From JBGPBY01 sp041481485 (GTDB taxonomy: Bacteria; Acidobacteriota; Terriglobia; 20CM-2-55-15), in NCBI GenBank assembly GCA_041481485.1, contig JBGPBY010000448.1, positions 1 to 6,138 on the forward strand: a stretch of 6,138 nt of DNA, given 5' to 3'. This document shows positions 1 to 5,656 of the stretch, piece by piece. Position numbers and translations under genes: made by a program. Below the pieces are notes generated by a model. That model saw only the letters and a program-made list of their open reading frames with translations. It was not told the origin of the DNA and ran no database searches. The number at the start of each line of letters is the position of its first letter. Within the stretch, counting starts at the first letter, position 1.

Positions 1-76
1 CTTCGATTTCATGATGCTCCGTTTCGAAGCTCGCGATTTTACACCTTATTCACTGGTCCGAATTTTGGGGACCACC

Positions 77-298
77 TCAGTCCGCCGGACTCGACAGTCG
101 ATCAAAGTCGGGATGGTTGATGCCTTGTGCCAGCTTGTCATCAACAAGACGGCGGAATGCGGGATCATTGCGGTAGCGGTCAGTCTGTTGGTCGCGGTAA
201 TAATCCGCACGGCTTCCATAACGGCTGCCTGGTTGAAAGAACTGCTGTTCGTAGAGCCTGTGCGCTGCGTTGTCGGCAGGACTGTAGTTGGATGTCAT
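77..298 (-). CDS. Small hydrophilic hypothetical protein (73 aa)
   Basis: I do not recognise this protein. The minus-strand reading gives 73 residues rich in Arg, Asp, Tyr, Gln and Ser, with no membrane segment, no signal peptide and no cysteine. Aromatic residues (YEQQFF, YYRD) cluster in the first half and a basic/acidic stretch (FRRLVDDKL) lies near the C-terminus. The start is supported by a Shine-Dalgarno-like AGGAA (plus-strand 305-309) six bases upstream of the ATG. The longer open frame on the opposite strand (11-460) has poor composition (Cys/Arg/Val rich, with no recognisable pattern) and reads like a shadow. The gene follows 623-967 on the same strand after a 324-base gap. A small phage- or plasmid-type protein is possible, but nothing in the sequence proves it. 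Confidence 0.5.
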   Translation of the reverse strand: MTSNYSPADNAAHRLYEQQFFQPGSRYGSRADYYRDQQTDRYRNDPAFRRLVDDKLAQGINHPDFDRLSSPAD

Positions 299-622
299 AG
301 ATGGTTCCTATTCTGTTTGAAGGTTGTGGGGACGGGAAAAAGGTCCTCCCTGTTTCGACGCTCTCGACAACACAATCCGTTCTGTCGCTCGAACACAAGA
401 TTGTCTGGATTGTCCGTGACGTGCTTAACTCTCAAGACAGCACGGCGGGTCCAGGTCTGAATGCCATTTAGCGAAGAGGAAAGGTTGGCTGGGAGCATTT
501 GACAGGGAGGACGGTGAAGGAGGTCATATCAGGACAGTGCGGGTCTTCCTGATCTGCGAAATCGGGTCGGCTAGACTATCAGCAAGACTGGAGAACGTCC
601 GGGCCAAACTCGGGAGATGTGT
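299..622. other. Stretch with no convincing gene
   Basis: Between the two minus-strand genes I see no reading frame with protein-like composition on either strand. The only regulatory signal I can support is the Shine-Dalgarno-like AGGAA of the 73-residue gene at 305-309 (minus strand). No hairpin followed by a T tract and no repeat stands out. Confidence 0.4.
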
Positions 623-967
623 CTATCCGTTTTGTTTCTGGCGGAACTGCTCGGCTCTTTGCTCATTCTGGGCCTTCGCCCTATCGATGTTCCGCTGTTT
701 CTGGCGCTCGGTCTTTTCACGCAGCTTGATCTCTCGTAAGACGACGTCAAGGCCATCTTCAGTTACCGACGTCGGCTTTACTTGGAATCCGTTGCGCTTC
801 AAGAAATGTGAAGCAGCAATGAGATCCTGTGCCCGACAACGTTCGCTGCGAATTCGTTCTGTCAACTTTTCCAGAAATACATCGAGGAGATCCTCTGCGA
901 TTTGGCTACGATGCAGTTGCCTGGCCTTAGCCTTTGCTAAATCCTTCTGACGTTTTGTTGTATTCAT
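623..967 (-). CDS. Terminase small subunit-like protein, possible phage remnant (114 aa)
   Basis: The minus-strand product has three parts. A basic N-terminus (about residues 1-20) is rich in Lys/Arg/Gln. A central helical part (about 21-60) contains LLDVFLEKLTERI and then DLIAASHFLKRNGF. A long charged C-terminal helix (about 75-114) is made almost only of Lys, Arg, Glu and Gln and is probably a coiled coil. The central pattern, 'L..L..RI.s....a.DL.aA..FLK.NGf.v.p', resembles small terminase (DNA-packaging) subunits of tailed phages, where a helix-turn-helix-like segment precedes an oligomerising helix. That resemblance is from memory of the family and is not tested. No large terminase gene is in the window. 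The Shine-Dalgarno sequence is weak (GAAG before the ATG). The opposite-strand frame 537-950 is a Cys/Arg/Ser-rich shadow. Other small DNA-binding or mobilisation proteins remain possible. Confidence 0.55.
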   Translation of the reverse strand: MNTTKRQKDLAKAKARQLHRSQIAEDLLDVFLEKLTERIRSERCRAQDLIAASHFLKRNGFQVKPTSVTEDGLDVVLREIKLREKTERQKQRNIDRAKAQNEQRAEQFRQKQNG

Positions 968-1021
968 GAGTCTTCAGCAGGTGGCCTTTATTTCCGCTTC
1001 CGTATCTGGAAGTACTTCCTA

Positions 1022-1139
1022 ATGACTTCCACGGCGTCGGGCTGATAACCGAACATCGACAATTCTCATTGCCCTCATCGTCGTTCTAATCGGAACGGTT
1101 GGCTATCTCTTCTTCAACCAAAACAAAATTGAGGCCCGG
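1022..1139 (+). other. Frameshifted N-terminus and transmembrane segment of the GOLD-like gene
   Basis: The frame of the gene below stays open upstream of its first ATG (1140) back to a TGA at 1023-1025. It encodes a clear membrane helix (ILIALIVVLIGTVGYLFF, 1065-1112 and just upstream), but contains no ATG, GTG or TTG. An ATG at 1022 with GGAAG nine bases upstream (1008-1012) starts in another frame and stops at TGA 1043-1045 after seven codons. Removing one base at T1043 fuses the two, giving MTSTASG-DNRTST and then the helix, about 192 residues in all. I infer that the true start is 1022 and that the gene carries a one-base insertion, or that the sequence has an error there. Confidence 0.6.
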
Positions 1140-1601
1140 ATGGACACCGAACGGAAGGAATCTGCGGAGACTTTGGCGAAACAGAAACAACAGGCCGCCG
1201 CTGAGCTGGAGGAAGCTAGACGGCCAAAGTTCCAGCATCGCAGCGAGGTGATGTCCTCCGGCTCGATCACTTTGCCAGCCGGAACCGTGAAAGCATTCGA
1301 TATCACCGTTGACTCCAGCACCATGCAAAACATTCAACTCTCAGGCCATTTTCGGGCTGAGGGAGGAGTGGGTAGCGATATTCAGGTCCTCGTGTTCGAT
1401 CACGACAGCTACATCAACTGGAGCACTGGCCATACAACCGAGAAAATCTTCGACAGCCAATTGAAGACTGAGGGCGACGTGAACGCTTCGTTCTCAAAGT
1501 CCGGAAAATACTATGTCGTGGTCAGCAACAAGAATGCCTCGTTTTGGGCGAGAACGGTCGATACGAACCTGAGGCTCGATTACGACAAGCGAGTTTTCTA
1601 A
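1140..1601 (+). CDS. Membrane-anchored GOLD/emp24-like domain protein (continuous frame, N-terminus displaced)
   Basis: The product starts with a charged helical linker (about residues 1-30, many Glu/Lys/Gln/Ala), followed by a beta-rich domain of about 115 residues. The order 'GSITLPAGTVKAFDITV', 'GHFRAEGG..SDIQVLVFD', 'NW', 'GKYYVVVSNKNAS' and a final 'LRLDY' matches the bacterial GOLD-like (emp24/gp25L) beta-sandwich. In those proteins a 'G.Y.LVfdN.fS' strand is typical. With the displaced upstream segment (1022-1139) it would be a type II membrane protein: short cytoplasmic tail, one helix, coiled linker, and the domain outside the membrane. Its partner is unknown; such domains are thought to mediate protein or lipid contacts. 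The broken gene 1617-2195 begins 15 bases after this stop in the same frame. I am confident that it is coding and moderately sure of the family. Confidence 0.75.
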   Translation: MDTERKESAETLAKQKQQAAAELEEARRPKFQHRSEVMSSGSITLPAGTVKAFDITVDSSTMQNIQLSGHFRAEGGVGSDIQVLVFDHDSYINWSTGHTTEKIFDSQLKTEGDVNASFSKSGKYYVVVSNKNASFWARTVDTNLRLDYDKRVF

Positions 1602-1616
1602 CATCTTGTTCGCATC

Positions 1617-2195
1617 ATGGAAGTTCTGCAGTCTGGAGTTTCACGCCGGGAAGTTATCGAGTTCTATGTCCGCTATGATCGTAGGAAGTAGGGTCTCCCT
1701 CAGCTTGAAGATCTGGAGCAATGGCCTTGGGAGGATTCCGCTGGCCTTGACAGGAAGCTGAAAGGGAATCACCTGAAAGGTGATCCAGACAAAGGCGGTG
1801 TCCTTGCTGCTTACTTAAGCTGGAATTACTGCAAACTGACGATCCCCGACTTACTGAAGTGTGCCATCGTAAATTCAATCTTTCCAGGACAGCATCAATC
1901 TCTCAGTCAACTTGTTCTTCAAGGTGCACTCGCAGAGTGGGTGCCGAACAGGTCGGCGGATTGGTGGCCCCAGATCGGAAGTGGAATCAGCCTCGACGAA
2001 AGGGCCGCGCTTATTTTGCGTCCCGTGGTGGGAAGTGAATGTCCCTCAGAGTGGTATGTCGAGGATGGCAGTGGCCGGGCAATCGCAATGCTTCAAAGAG
2101 CGCTGCGTTATTGCGAATTCTCACGAACATATTGGGCATACCTCGGTGCGGTACCTGATAGGCAAAGCCGATTCATAATGCGTCATCACTTGTGA
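1617..2195 (+). pseudogene. Gene of about 192 codons interrupted by one in-frame amber codon; EDGSGRA-motif protein
   Basis: One frame runs from ATG 1617 to TGA 2193-2195, with a single TAG at codon 25 (1689-1691). Both sides look like protein. Before the stop the frame reads RREVIEFYVRYDRRK. After it come a Trp/acidic segment (EDLEQWPWEDSAGLDRKLKG), a helical middle (LAAYLSWNYCKLTIPDLLKC), and a C-terminus with ILRPVVGSECPSEWYVEDGSGRA and then WAYLG. The WY-[IV]-EDG-x-x-RA...AY-[IL]-G pattern recalls the C-terminal motif of ParB/sulfiredoxin-fold proteins, where an EDG.HRA motif is common; here the His position is Gly. That link is inference. After the TAG the first usable in-frame start is GTG 1941, giving only the last 84 residues. 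No Shine-Dalgarno sequence is evident before 1617. It could be a pseudogene, a sequencing error, or amber readthrough; the first is simplest. Confidence 0.65.
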
Positions 2196-2226
2196 GCCTC
2201 CTACCTTTAATCGATTCCAATGGTTT

Positions 2227-2352
2227 TTGAGTTCAGCCATCCTGCCAGCGCCTGTGGTCTGCCCGAAGTGTTCTGCGGTGATACACGAGAAATCTCTGAT
2301 CGAACTTCAGGGAGGCCTCGGAATACAAGCGCCCGTGCCATTCGGCTCCTGA
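2227..2352 (+). pseudogene. Zinc-knuckle peptide, copy A (about 41 codons, probably a remnant)
   Basis: The frame from TTG 2227 to TGA 2350-2352 contains PAPVVCPKCSAVIHEKSLIE, nearly the same as copy B at 3939-4061. Fifteen of the 20 residues are identical and the other five are conservative changes. It has one CxxC pair, which is half of a zinc ribbon; no second Cys pair follows. There is no ATG in frame and no ribosome-binding site, so it is more likely a fragment than a working gene. The opposite-strand frame 2233-2418 and the other plus frame 2220-2504 are shadows. Between this stop and the next gene's Shine-Dalgarno sequence (2353-2502) I see no supported gene. An in-frame ATG at 2353 opens 39 weak codons that end at 2472. 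Confidence 0.5.
2241..2300 (+). repeat. Direct repeat, copy 1 (zinc-knuckle coding segment)
   Basis: Aligned by eye without gaps to 3947-4006, this segment has 49 of 60 bases identical. Similarity fades after about 2300. Both copies are in the same orientation and bracket the two-gene secreted operon about 1.7 kb apart. Confidence 0.75.
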
Positions 2353-2502
2353 ATGGGGCCGTTGGGCCGTCAGCGATTGCGTCAAAGCGAAGTCACGGCT
2401 GCTGCCGCCGAGCCTCAATGGTGGAATACAGCCCTAATAAATCTCGCCCTCGTGCGTTATCCCATCATATGATCCGCCCAGAGGACGGTGCGAACAAAAT
2501 GT

Positions 2503-2510
2503 AAAGGAGG
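2503..2510 (+). promoter_or_regulatory. Strong Shine-Dalgarno sequence of the secreted-protein operon
   Basis: AAAGGAGG, followed by the five-base spacer AGAAG before ATG 2516, is a near-perfect ribosome-binding site and by far the strongest in the window. It fixes the start at 2516 and suggests efficient translation, unlike the weak or absent sites of the neighbouring genes. Confidence 0.85.
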
Positions 2511-2515
2511 AGAAG

Positions 2516-3136
2516 ATGTCCGATTGGAGACGGCTGGCACTCTCGCTGATTCTAATTGCTTCTGGTTTGTTTATCGGAATTACGACCGTGAGTGCGCAGG
2601 GTTCGAATTTTGCGGTCAACGTGGCTGGTATATCGAAAACAATTGAGGACTTAAGCGATTCCTCCCCAATGATAGTGGAAGTCTATGTTCAATCGGTGTT
2701 CCCGGCGACGGAGGTAGGAAGGACACTGGAGACCGATGTTCGCCTTCGAGTCGAGCGAATCATTAAGGGTGCCTCTCCTGGCCCCGAGATAGTCGTTTCA
2801 CAAATGGGCGGCGTTCTTGGCGATCGACGACAATTGACAACGCAATTTTCGCTGATGCAGGCGGGAGAGCACTATGTTTTGTTTCTTGAGTCGCCGCCTC
2901 CCCCTTCAAATGTCCAACCACGGACTATTTATCTTCCCCCGCCCGTACCTGTGCAGAGGCCTGACCGAGGCCTACCACGCTTTAAAATCAAAGGCGAGTT
3001 TGTTGGCCTAATGCGGATTGAAGGTGAGTCGGTTCGTTGGAGCGCCGGAATGCCTCCCGAGTGGAAAGCAAAATATGATGGGCAGAACGCCCGAAAATCC
3101 CTTTCCGAATTGCAAGCACACATCAATCCACGTTGA
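2516..3136 (+). CDS. Exported protein of unknown function with 'VERIIKG...GEHYVLFL' domain (206 aa)
   Basis: Residues 1-27 form a textbook Sec signal peptide: RR at 5-6, hydrophobic core 7-22, and cleavage after VSA (27) before Gln28. The mature protein is probably periplasmic or secreted. A beta-rich domain follows (about 50-125): 'MIVEVYVQSV', 'TDVRLRVERIIKG' (73-85), 'IVVSQMGGVLG' (92-102), and 'AGEHYVLFLE' (116-125). I recall this pattern in many exported bacterial proteins, where a strand ending in KG precedes a 'Q.GG' strand and 'GE.YVLFL'; the fold may be OB-like, but no function is established. A proline-rich linker (PPPP 127-130, PPPVPVQ) leads to a short C-terminal part. The start is set by the Shine-Dalgarno sequence at 2503-2510. 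The gene appears intact and is probably co-transcribed with the next one. Confidence 0.9.
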   Translation: MSDWRRLALSLILIASGLFIGITTVSAQGSNFAVNVAGISKTIEDLSDSSPMIVEVYVQSVFPATEVGRTLETDVRLRVERIIKGASPGPEIVVSQMGGVLGDRRQLTTQFSLMQAGEHYVLFLESPPPPSNVQPRTIYLPPPVPVQRPDRGLPRFKIKGEFVGLMRIEGESVRWSAGMPPEWKAKYDGQNARKSLSELQAHINPR

Positions 3137-3162
3137 ATGAAGTGAATGTATTGGCTATTGCA

Positions 3163-3867
3163 ATGCGGATTGCAATTTATCCTCCTAGGCTGCCGGGCTT
3201 GAGACCGTTCATTATGGCCATCATCACAACTTGGCTCACTCTCATCGTCTTCCTTCTCCAAAGCGCTCCCGCTGCCGCCCCGATTCGCATCGGCAGTCTT
3301 GCACAGCTGTTGACTCCTCAAGACGTGACGGACCTTGAACAAATCGCCACCGCAGGCGGGGCAAAGGGTGCGCCATGGTTACTTCAAGACGTCAGCGGTC
3401 ACGCGAACACGATTCGCATGTATCTTCCTGCAGAAACACAGACAGCGCAGGTGCGTCGTGGTCGAACAATCGTAACGTTTCGACGGGGCGGAGAGACTGC
3501 AACTGCAGTGTTTCGGCGGAATGGAGAGAATGTCTGGAATACGGGACAAGAGGGACAAGCGATGGAACAGTACGCTCAAGTAGTCGAAACTGGCCGTGAT
3601 TTCAATTCACTCACAGGAGATATGGACATCCATCGGCCATTTCCTGTCTCCGGTACTTTCAGCGATGAAGAGCTCATTGGCCTCGTGACGTTCATTCGAA
3701 CAGGTCCTGGTCAGGTTGAGGGAAGCTGGCCTATTGCTTCCCTCCGGAGTGTCGATAGTAATTCGGTGACGGTGCAGATTGCAGGTCGAGGACGAGTGCA
3801 GCTAGTTGACTTGGTTCGGCAAGGTTCAAAATGGACGGTGACAAGGGCCAGAACTGGGCAACCTTAG
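3163..3867 (+). CDS. Exported protein of unknown function, second gene of the secreted pair (about 234 aa)
   Basis: I do not recognise the family. From ATG 3163 the N-terminus has Arg residues in a long n-region, then a hydrophobic segment (MAIITTWLTLIVFLL) ending in SAPAAA, consistent with a signal peptide or anchor. The body is beta-rich and lacks cysteines. A recognisable C-terminal unit, 'GSWPIASLRSVDSNSVTVQIAG...LVRQGSKWTV', looks like a small beta-barrel with alternating hydrophobic strands. The start is uncertain. The frame is open from TTG 3133, which would overlap the previous stop as TTGA, and ATG 3214 would give a signal peptide with no positive charge. None has a good Shine-Dalgarno sequence, so translation may be coupled to the upstream gene. 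The two likely act together outside the cytoplasm. The reverse-strand frame 2929-3342 is a shadow. Confidence 0.85.
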   Translation: MRIAIYPPRLPGLRPFIMAIITTWLTLIVFLLQSAPAAAPIRIGSLAQLLTPQDVTDLEQIATAGGAKGAPWLLQDVSGHANTIRMYLPAETQTAQVRRGRTIVTFRRGGETATAVFRRNGENVWNTGQEGQAMEQYAQVVETGRDFNSLTGDMDIHRPFPVSGTFSDEELIGLVTFIRTGPGQVEGSWPIASLRSVDSNSVTVQIAGRGRVQLVDLVRQGSKWTVTRARTGQP

Positions 3868-3938
3868 ATCCCGGAATAGTGGGACGTAGCGGGTTCTAAT
3901 GATCCCCGGCCCCGAGGTTCACCATTCATTTTCTCGTC

Positions 3939-4061
3939 ATGCGAATCCCGCCAGCGCCTGTGGTGTGTCCGAGGTGTGCTGCGGTGATCCATGAGAGGAC
4001 TCTGGTTGAAACTATGGGAGACATCGAATCGTCTGCTCTTGAAGTACAATCCGCACGGTGA
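3939..4061 (+). CDS. Zinc-knuckle micro-protein, copy B (40 aa)
   Basis: ATG 3939 to TGA 4059-4061 encodes 40 residues, including PAPVVCPRCAAVIHERTLVE (residues 5-24), the counterpart of copy A. The single Cys10-Pro-Arg-Cys13 pair plus His18 could bind one zinc as half of a ribbon, perhaps by dimerising; that is inference. The C-terminus is acidic/polar with no membrane segment. Its stop overlaps the next start as TGATG (4059-4063), a typical coupled junction with the membrane protein frame at 4061. No good Shine-Dalgarno sequence precedes 3939. The difference pattern against copy A (K/R, S/A, K/R, S/T, I/V) suggests past selection on the protein. It could still be the first part of a larger broken gene. 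Confidence 0.5.
   Translation: MRIPPAPVVCPRCAAVIHERTLVETMGDIESSALEVQSAR
3947..4006 (+). repeat. Direct repeat, copy 2 (zinc-knuckle coding segment)
   Basis: This is the partner of 2241-2300, with 49 of 60 bases identical by eye. It encodes the CxxC segment of the 40-residue protein above. It lies about 80 bases after the end of the secreted-protein operon. Confidence 0.75.
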
Positions 4062-4328
4062 TGGGGCTCACGCGCAAGGCGATCTTTCATGGTCTCTTCG
4101 GGGCAGTGCTAATAACGGGATTTGGCTTTCTTTTGTTCGCTGACTCGATTCACAACGGCTTCCCTGGTTCGATGTTCATAAGCGGGTAGCGCTACCGTTC
4201 CTCTTGGCACCTATAATGCTTGGCCTCGTTGGCGAGAACCCTCCGGCTATGCTGGGATACTGCTGTGGACCTTCGTCATTGCCTCACTGTCGCAGTATTT
4301 GACGAGGAGACGAGAGGGGAAACCGTAG
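4061..4328 (+). pseudogene. Small three-helix membrane protein split by two apparent one-base deletions
   Basis: Three consecutive frames each give a hydrophobic helix. Frame 1 (ATG 4061 to TAG 4187-4189) reads MGLTRKAIFHGLFGAVLI and continues to FGFLLFA. Frame 2 (around 4186-4245) reads VALPFLLAPIMLGLVGEN. Frame 3 (around 4235 to TAG 4326-4328) reads SGYAGILLWTFVIASLSQYL and ends with basic TRRREGKP, as expected for a cytoplasmic tail. Joining them requires two shifts in the same direction, each equal to one lost base. The result would be a membrane protein of about 90 residues with three helices. Its start overlaps the stop of the zinc-knuckle protein (TGATG). The family is not recognised. 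Alternatively, only the first 42-residue frame is expressed. Confidence 0.5.
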
Positions 4329-4353
4329 CAGAGCCTGCGGTTTCCAATAGAGT

Positions 4354-4746
4354 ATGCCGATGAAGTGCAGACAGTGCGGGCTTCTTAATCCTGAGGGCGC
4401 AGTTCGCTGCGATTGCGGCCACGAACTTACTTCTCACACTTTGAAGGATTCGAGACTGCCGATTCCAAGGAGGAAAGCGGGCCCTAGGCAGTTGGCACAA
4501 GAGTATGCAGTTTGCTGCGGAATAGGCGCTATCATATTACTCATTCTTTCGGCGTTGCCAACCAATGCAGGCGAAACACTGTTCACTACATGTCTTGTCG
4601 TTGCAGCACGGATAATTCCGGGTGGAAGCCGTCTAGGCCGTGAGGATATTGTGCTCTTATGGCCCATTGCATTTGTCATGAATGCTGCGGTCTATGGATT
4701 TGTAATATTCTGCACTTGGCGCGCACTGAAATCTTTGATCAGATGA
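4354..4746 (+). CDS. Zinc-ribbon membrane protein with two transmembrane helices (130 aa)
   Basis: The N-terminus holds a compact zinc ribbon: C5-x2-C8-G ten residues before C19-x-C21-G (CRQCG ... CDCGHEL). A basic linker (about 26-49) leads to helix 1 (about 51-68, GIGAIILLILSAL), then a loop with IIPGG, and helix 2 (about 99-122, IVLLWPIAFVMNAAVYGFVIF) ending in a short basic tail. This arrangement is common among uncharacterised small bacterial membrane proteins; the ribbon faces the cytoplasm. The 'LLWPIAFVMNAAVYG' helix resembles 'P.af..N...Yg' segments that I associate with such small proteins. A second ATG (4360) is two codons in; neither has a clear Shine-Dalgarno sequence. It lies 25 bases after the broken membrane protein and on the same strand. 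The function is unknown and the gene appears intact. Confidence 0.8.
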   Translation: MPMKCRQCGLLNPEGAVRCDCGHELTSHTLKDSRLPIPRRKAGPRQLAQEYAVCCGIGAIILLILSALPTNAGETLFTTCLVVAARIIPGGSRLGREDIVLLWPIAFVMNAAVYGFVIFCTWRALKSLIR

Positions 4747-4815
4747 ACTGGATAGCTCAGGTTTGCTGACCTGTGCCACGAGATCGTGGTCCTCGCTCAA
4801 AAGAGATCCACAGGA

Positions 4816-4896
4816 ATGGAAACAAACACAATCGGACGAGTGGTTAGAGCGATGAGGATACGGACCAGGCCCGAGAAACGTTGGTCGATTGCATGA
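4816..4896 (+). CDS. Possible 26-codon leader ORF coupled to the next gene
   Basis: ATG 4816 opens a short frame of 26 codons rich in Arg and Thr whose TGA (4894-4896) overlaps ATG 4893 as ATGA. AAGAGA about ten bases upstream could act as a ribosome-binding site. The downstream gene has no Shine-Dalgarno sequence of its own, so coupling through this leader is plausible. The peptide itself shows no motif, and the overlap could be chance. Confidence 0.25.
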   Translation: METNTIGRVVRAMRIRTRPEKRWSIA

Positions 4897-5411
4897 AAAG
4901 GATTGCCAAGATCGTAGTGGGAGTCGTGCTTTTTATAATCGTGCTGTACGGAGGGTGTGTTCGTAATGATCGAGTTGCGTCAGAAAGTTCCCCGGATGGC
5001 AAGAATGAGGCTATCGTTCGTTATCTTGCAGTGCGAGGAAATCCGGCACATGACGGAAGGATTAGAGTCAATCTTGCTAGTGGATGGATTAGTCGAACCG
5101 TGTACGCAAACTTCGAGGACCGGCGCCCTGCGATAGTCGAAATTGCATGGAGCGAAGATTCAAAAGTATTTGGGGTGATTGAATTTGATTGGATTGAGGG
5201 GCCATTATGGTTTGCCTACAACGTCCAGGAAGGTCGACAAATAGATTCGAAATTAATCGAGAATGAGCTCCGCAAAAAGCTGATTAGGCGCTTTGGATTG
5301 GAGCCCGCGATTAGCAAAGATTCATCTTTCGATCCTGTCGATTGGATCGAGGAACAATATAGGTTTGTGGCGACTCCGACATTGCCTGGACTTTTGTATC
5401 AACATGGATAA
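4893..5411 (+). CDS. Membrane-anchored or lipoprotein-like protein of unknown function (172 aa)
   Basis: The N-terminus is MKRIAKIVVGVVLFIIVLYGGC: two basic residues, a long hydrophobic segment, then Cys22. The YGGC sequence is an imperfect lipobox (position -3 is Tyr rather than Leu/Val/Ile), so it is either a lipoprotein or a single-helix anchor. The rest is extracytoplasmic. ESSPDGKNEAIV (about 31-42) and AWSEDSKVFGVI resemble the 'SPDGK' and 'WS.DS' turns of propeller-like strands, but the length allows only a small beta domain. The C-terminal third is charged and helical (LIENELRKKLIRRFGL), followed by VDWIEEQYRF. I chose ATG 4893 over TTG 4881 because it gives a cleaner signal and an ATGA overlap with a short upstream frame. 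The gene appears intact and the family is not recognised. Confidence 0.8.
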   Translation: MKRIAKIVVGVVLFIIVLYGGCVRNDRVASESSPDGKNEAIVRYLAVRGNPAHDGRIRVNLASGWISRTVYANFEDRRPAIVEIAWSEDSKVFGVIEFDWIEGPLWFAYNVQEGRQIDSKLIENELRKKLIRRFGLEPAISKDSSFDPVDWIEEQYRFVATPTLPGLLYQHG

Positions 5412-5534
5412 TGCGGCTCTGTAGTGGGTGAAAGTGACAAGATCACCTGGAATCCACCTTGTGAGCAGGAGTATGTCTTGGCAACAGCCGCGGCGCAATC
5501 TATAAAAGCAGCATGTTCTCCGCTCGAAAAAGCT

Positions 5535-5555
5535 GTACTCCATTCGTACTCCATT
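5535..5555 (+). repeat. Paired 10-bp direct repeat, 11-bp period (possible left arm site)
   Basis: GTACTCCATT occurs at 5535-5544 and again at 5546-5555 with one base between. One helical turn separates the copies, as in paired recombinase arm sites. It lies about 100 bases left of the tRNA fragment in a non-coding stretch (5412-5656). Confidence 0.6.
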
Positions 5556-5656
5556 AACGCCTCCAAAAGTTGAAACCCGCGTCACTCCAGCGCTCTACTT
5601 CATCCTCTATCACCACCGTGAACACCATTGTTCTTTGTTATCAATACTGGTGCGAT

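Noticed and set aside
54..74. Six-base-pair hairpin just after the minus-strand 73-residue gene as a terminator
   Set aside because: Nine-base loop, short stem, and no T tract following on the minus strand.
11..460. 149-codon plus-strand open frame
   Set aside because: Arg/Cys/Val-rich composition without pattern. It overlaps the more protein-like minus-strand gene 77-298, which has a Shine-Dalgarno sequence.
295..498. 67-codon minus-strand frame ending in an ATGA overlap with the 73-residue gene
   Set aside because: No Shine-Dalgarno sequence and unconvincing composition. The downstream gene has its own ribosome-binding site, so the overlap may be chance.
2468..2473. TATGAT as a -10 promoter element for the secreted operon
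   Set aside because: No acceptable -35 element at 16-18 bases upstream, and a single hexamer is not enough.
2220..2504. 94-codon plus-strand frame upstream of the secreted operon
   Set aside because: It overlaps the zinc-knuckle frame, which is independently supported by the second copy. Its composition is shadow-like.
4776..4789. CCACG/CGTGG hairpin after the zinc-ribbon membrane protein as a terminator
   Set aside because: Only five base pairs and no T tract; reads as an ordinary short palindrome.
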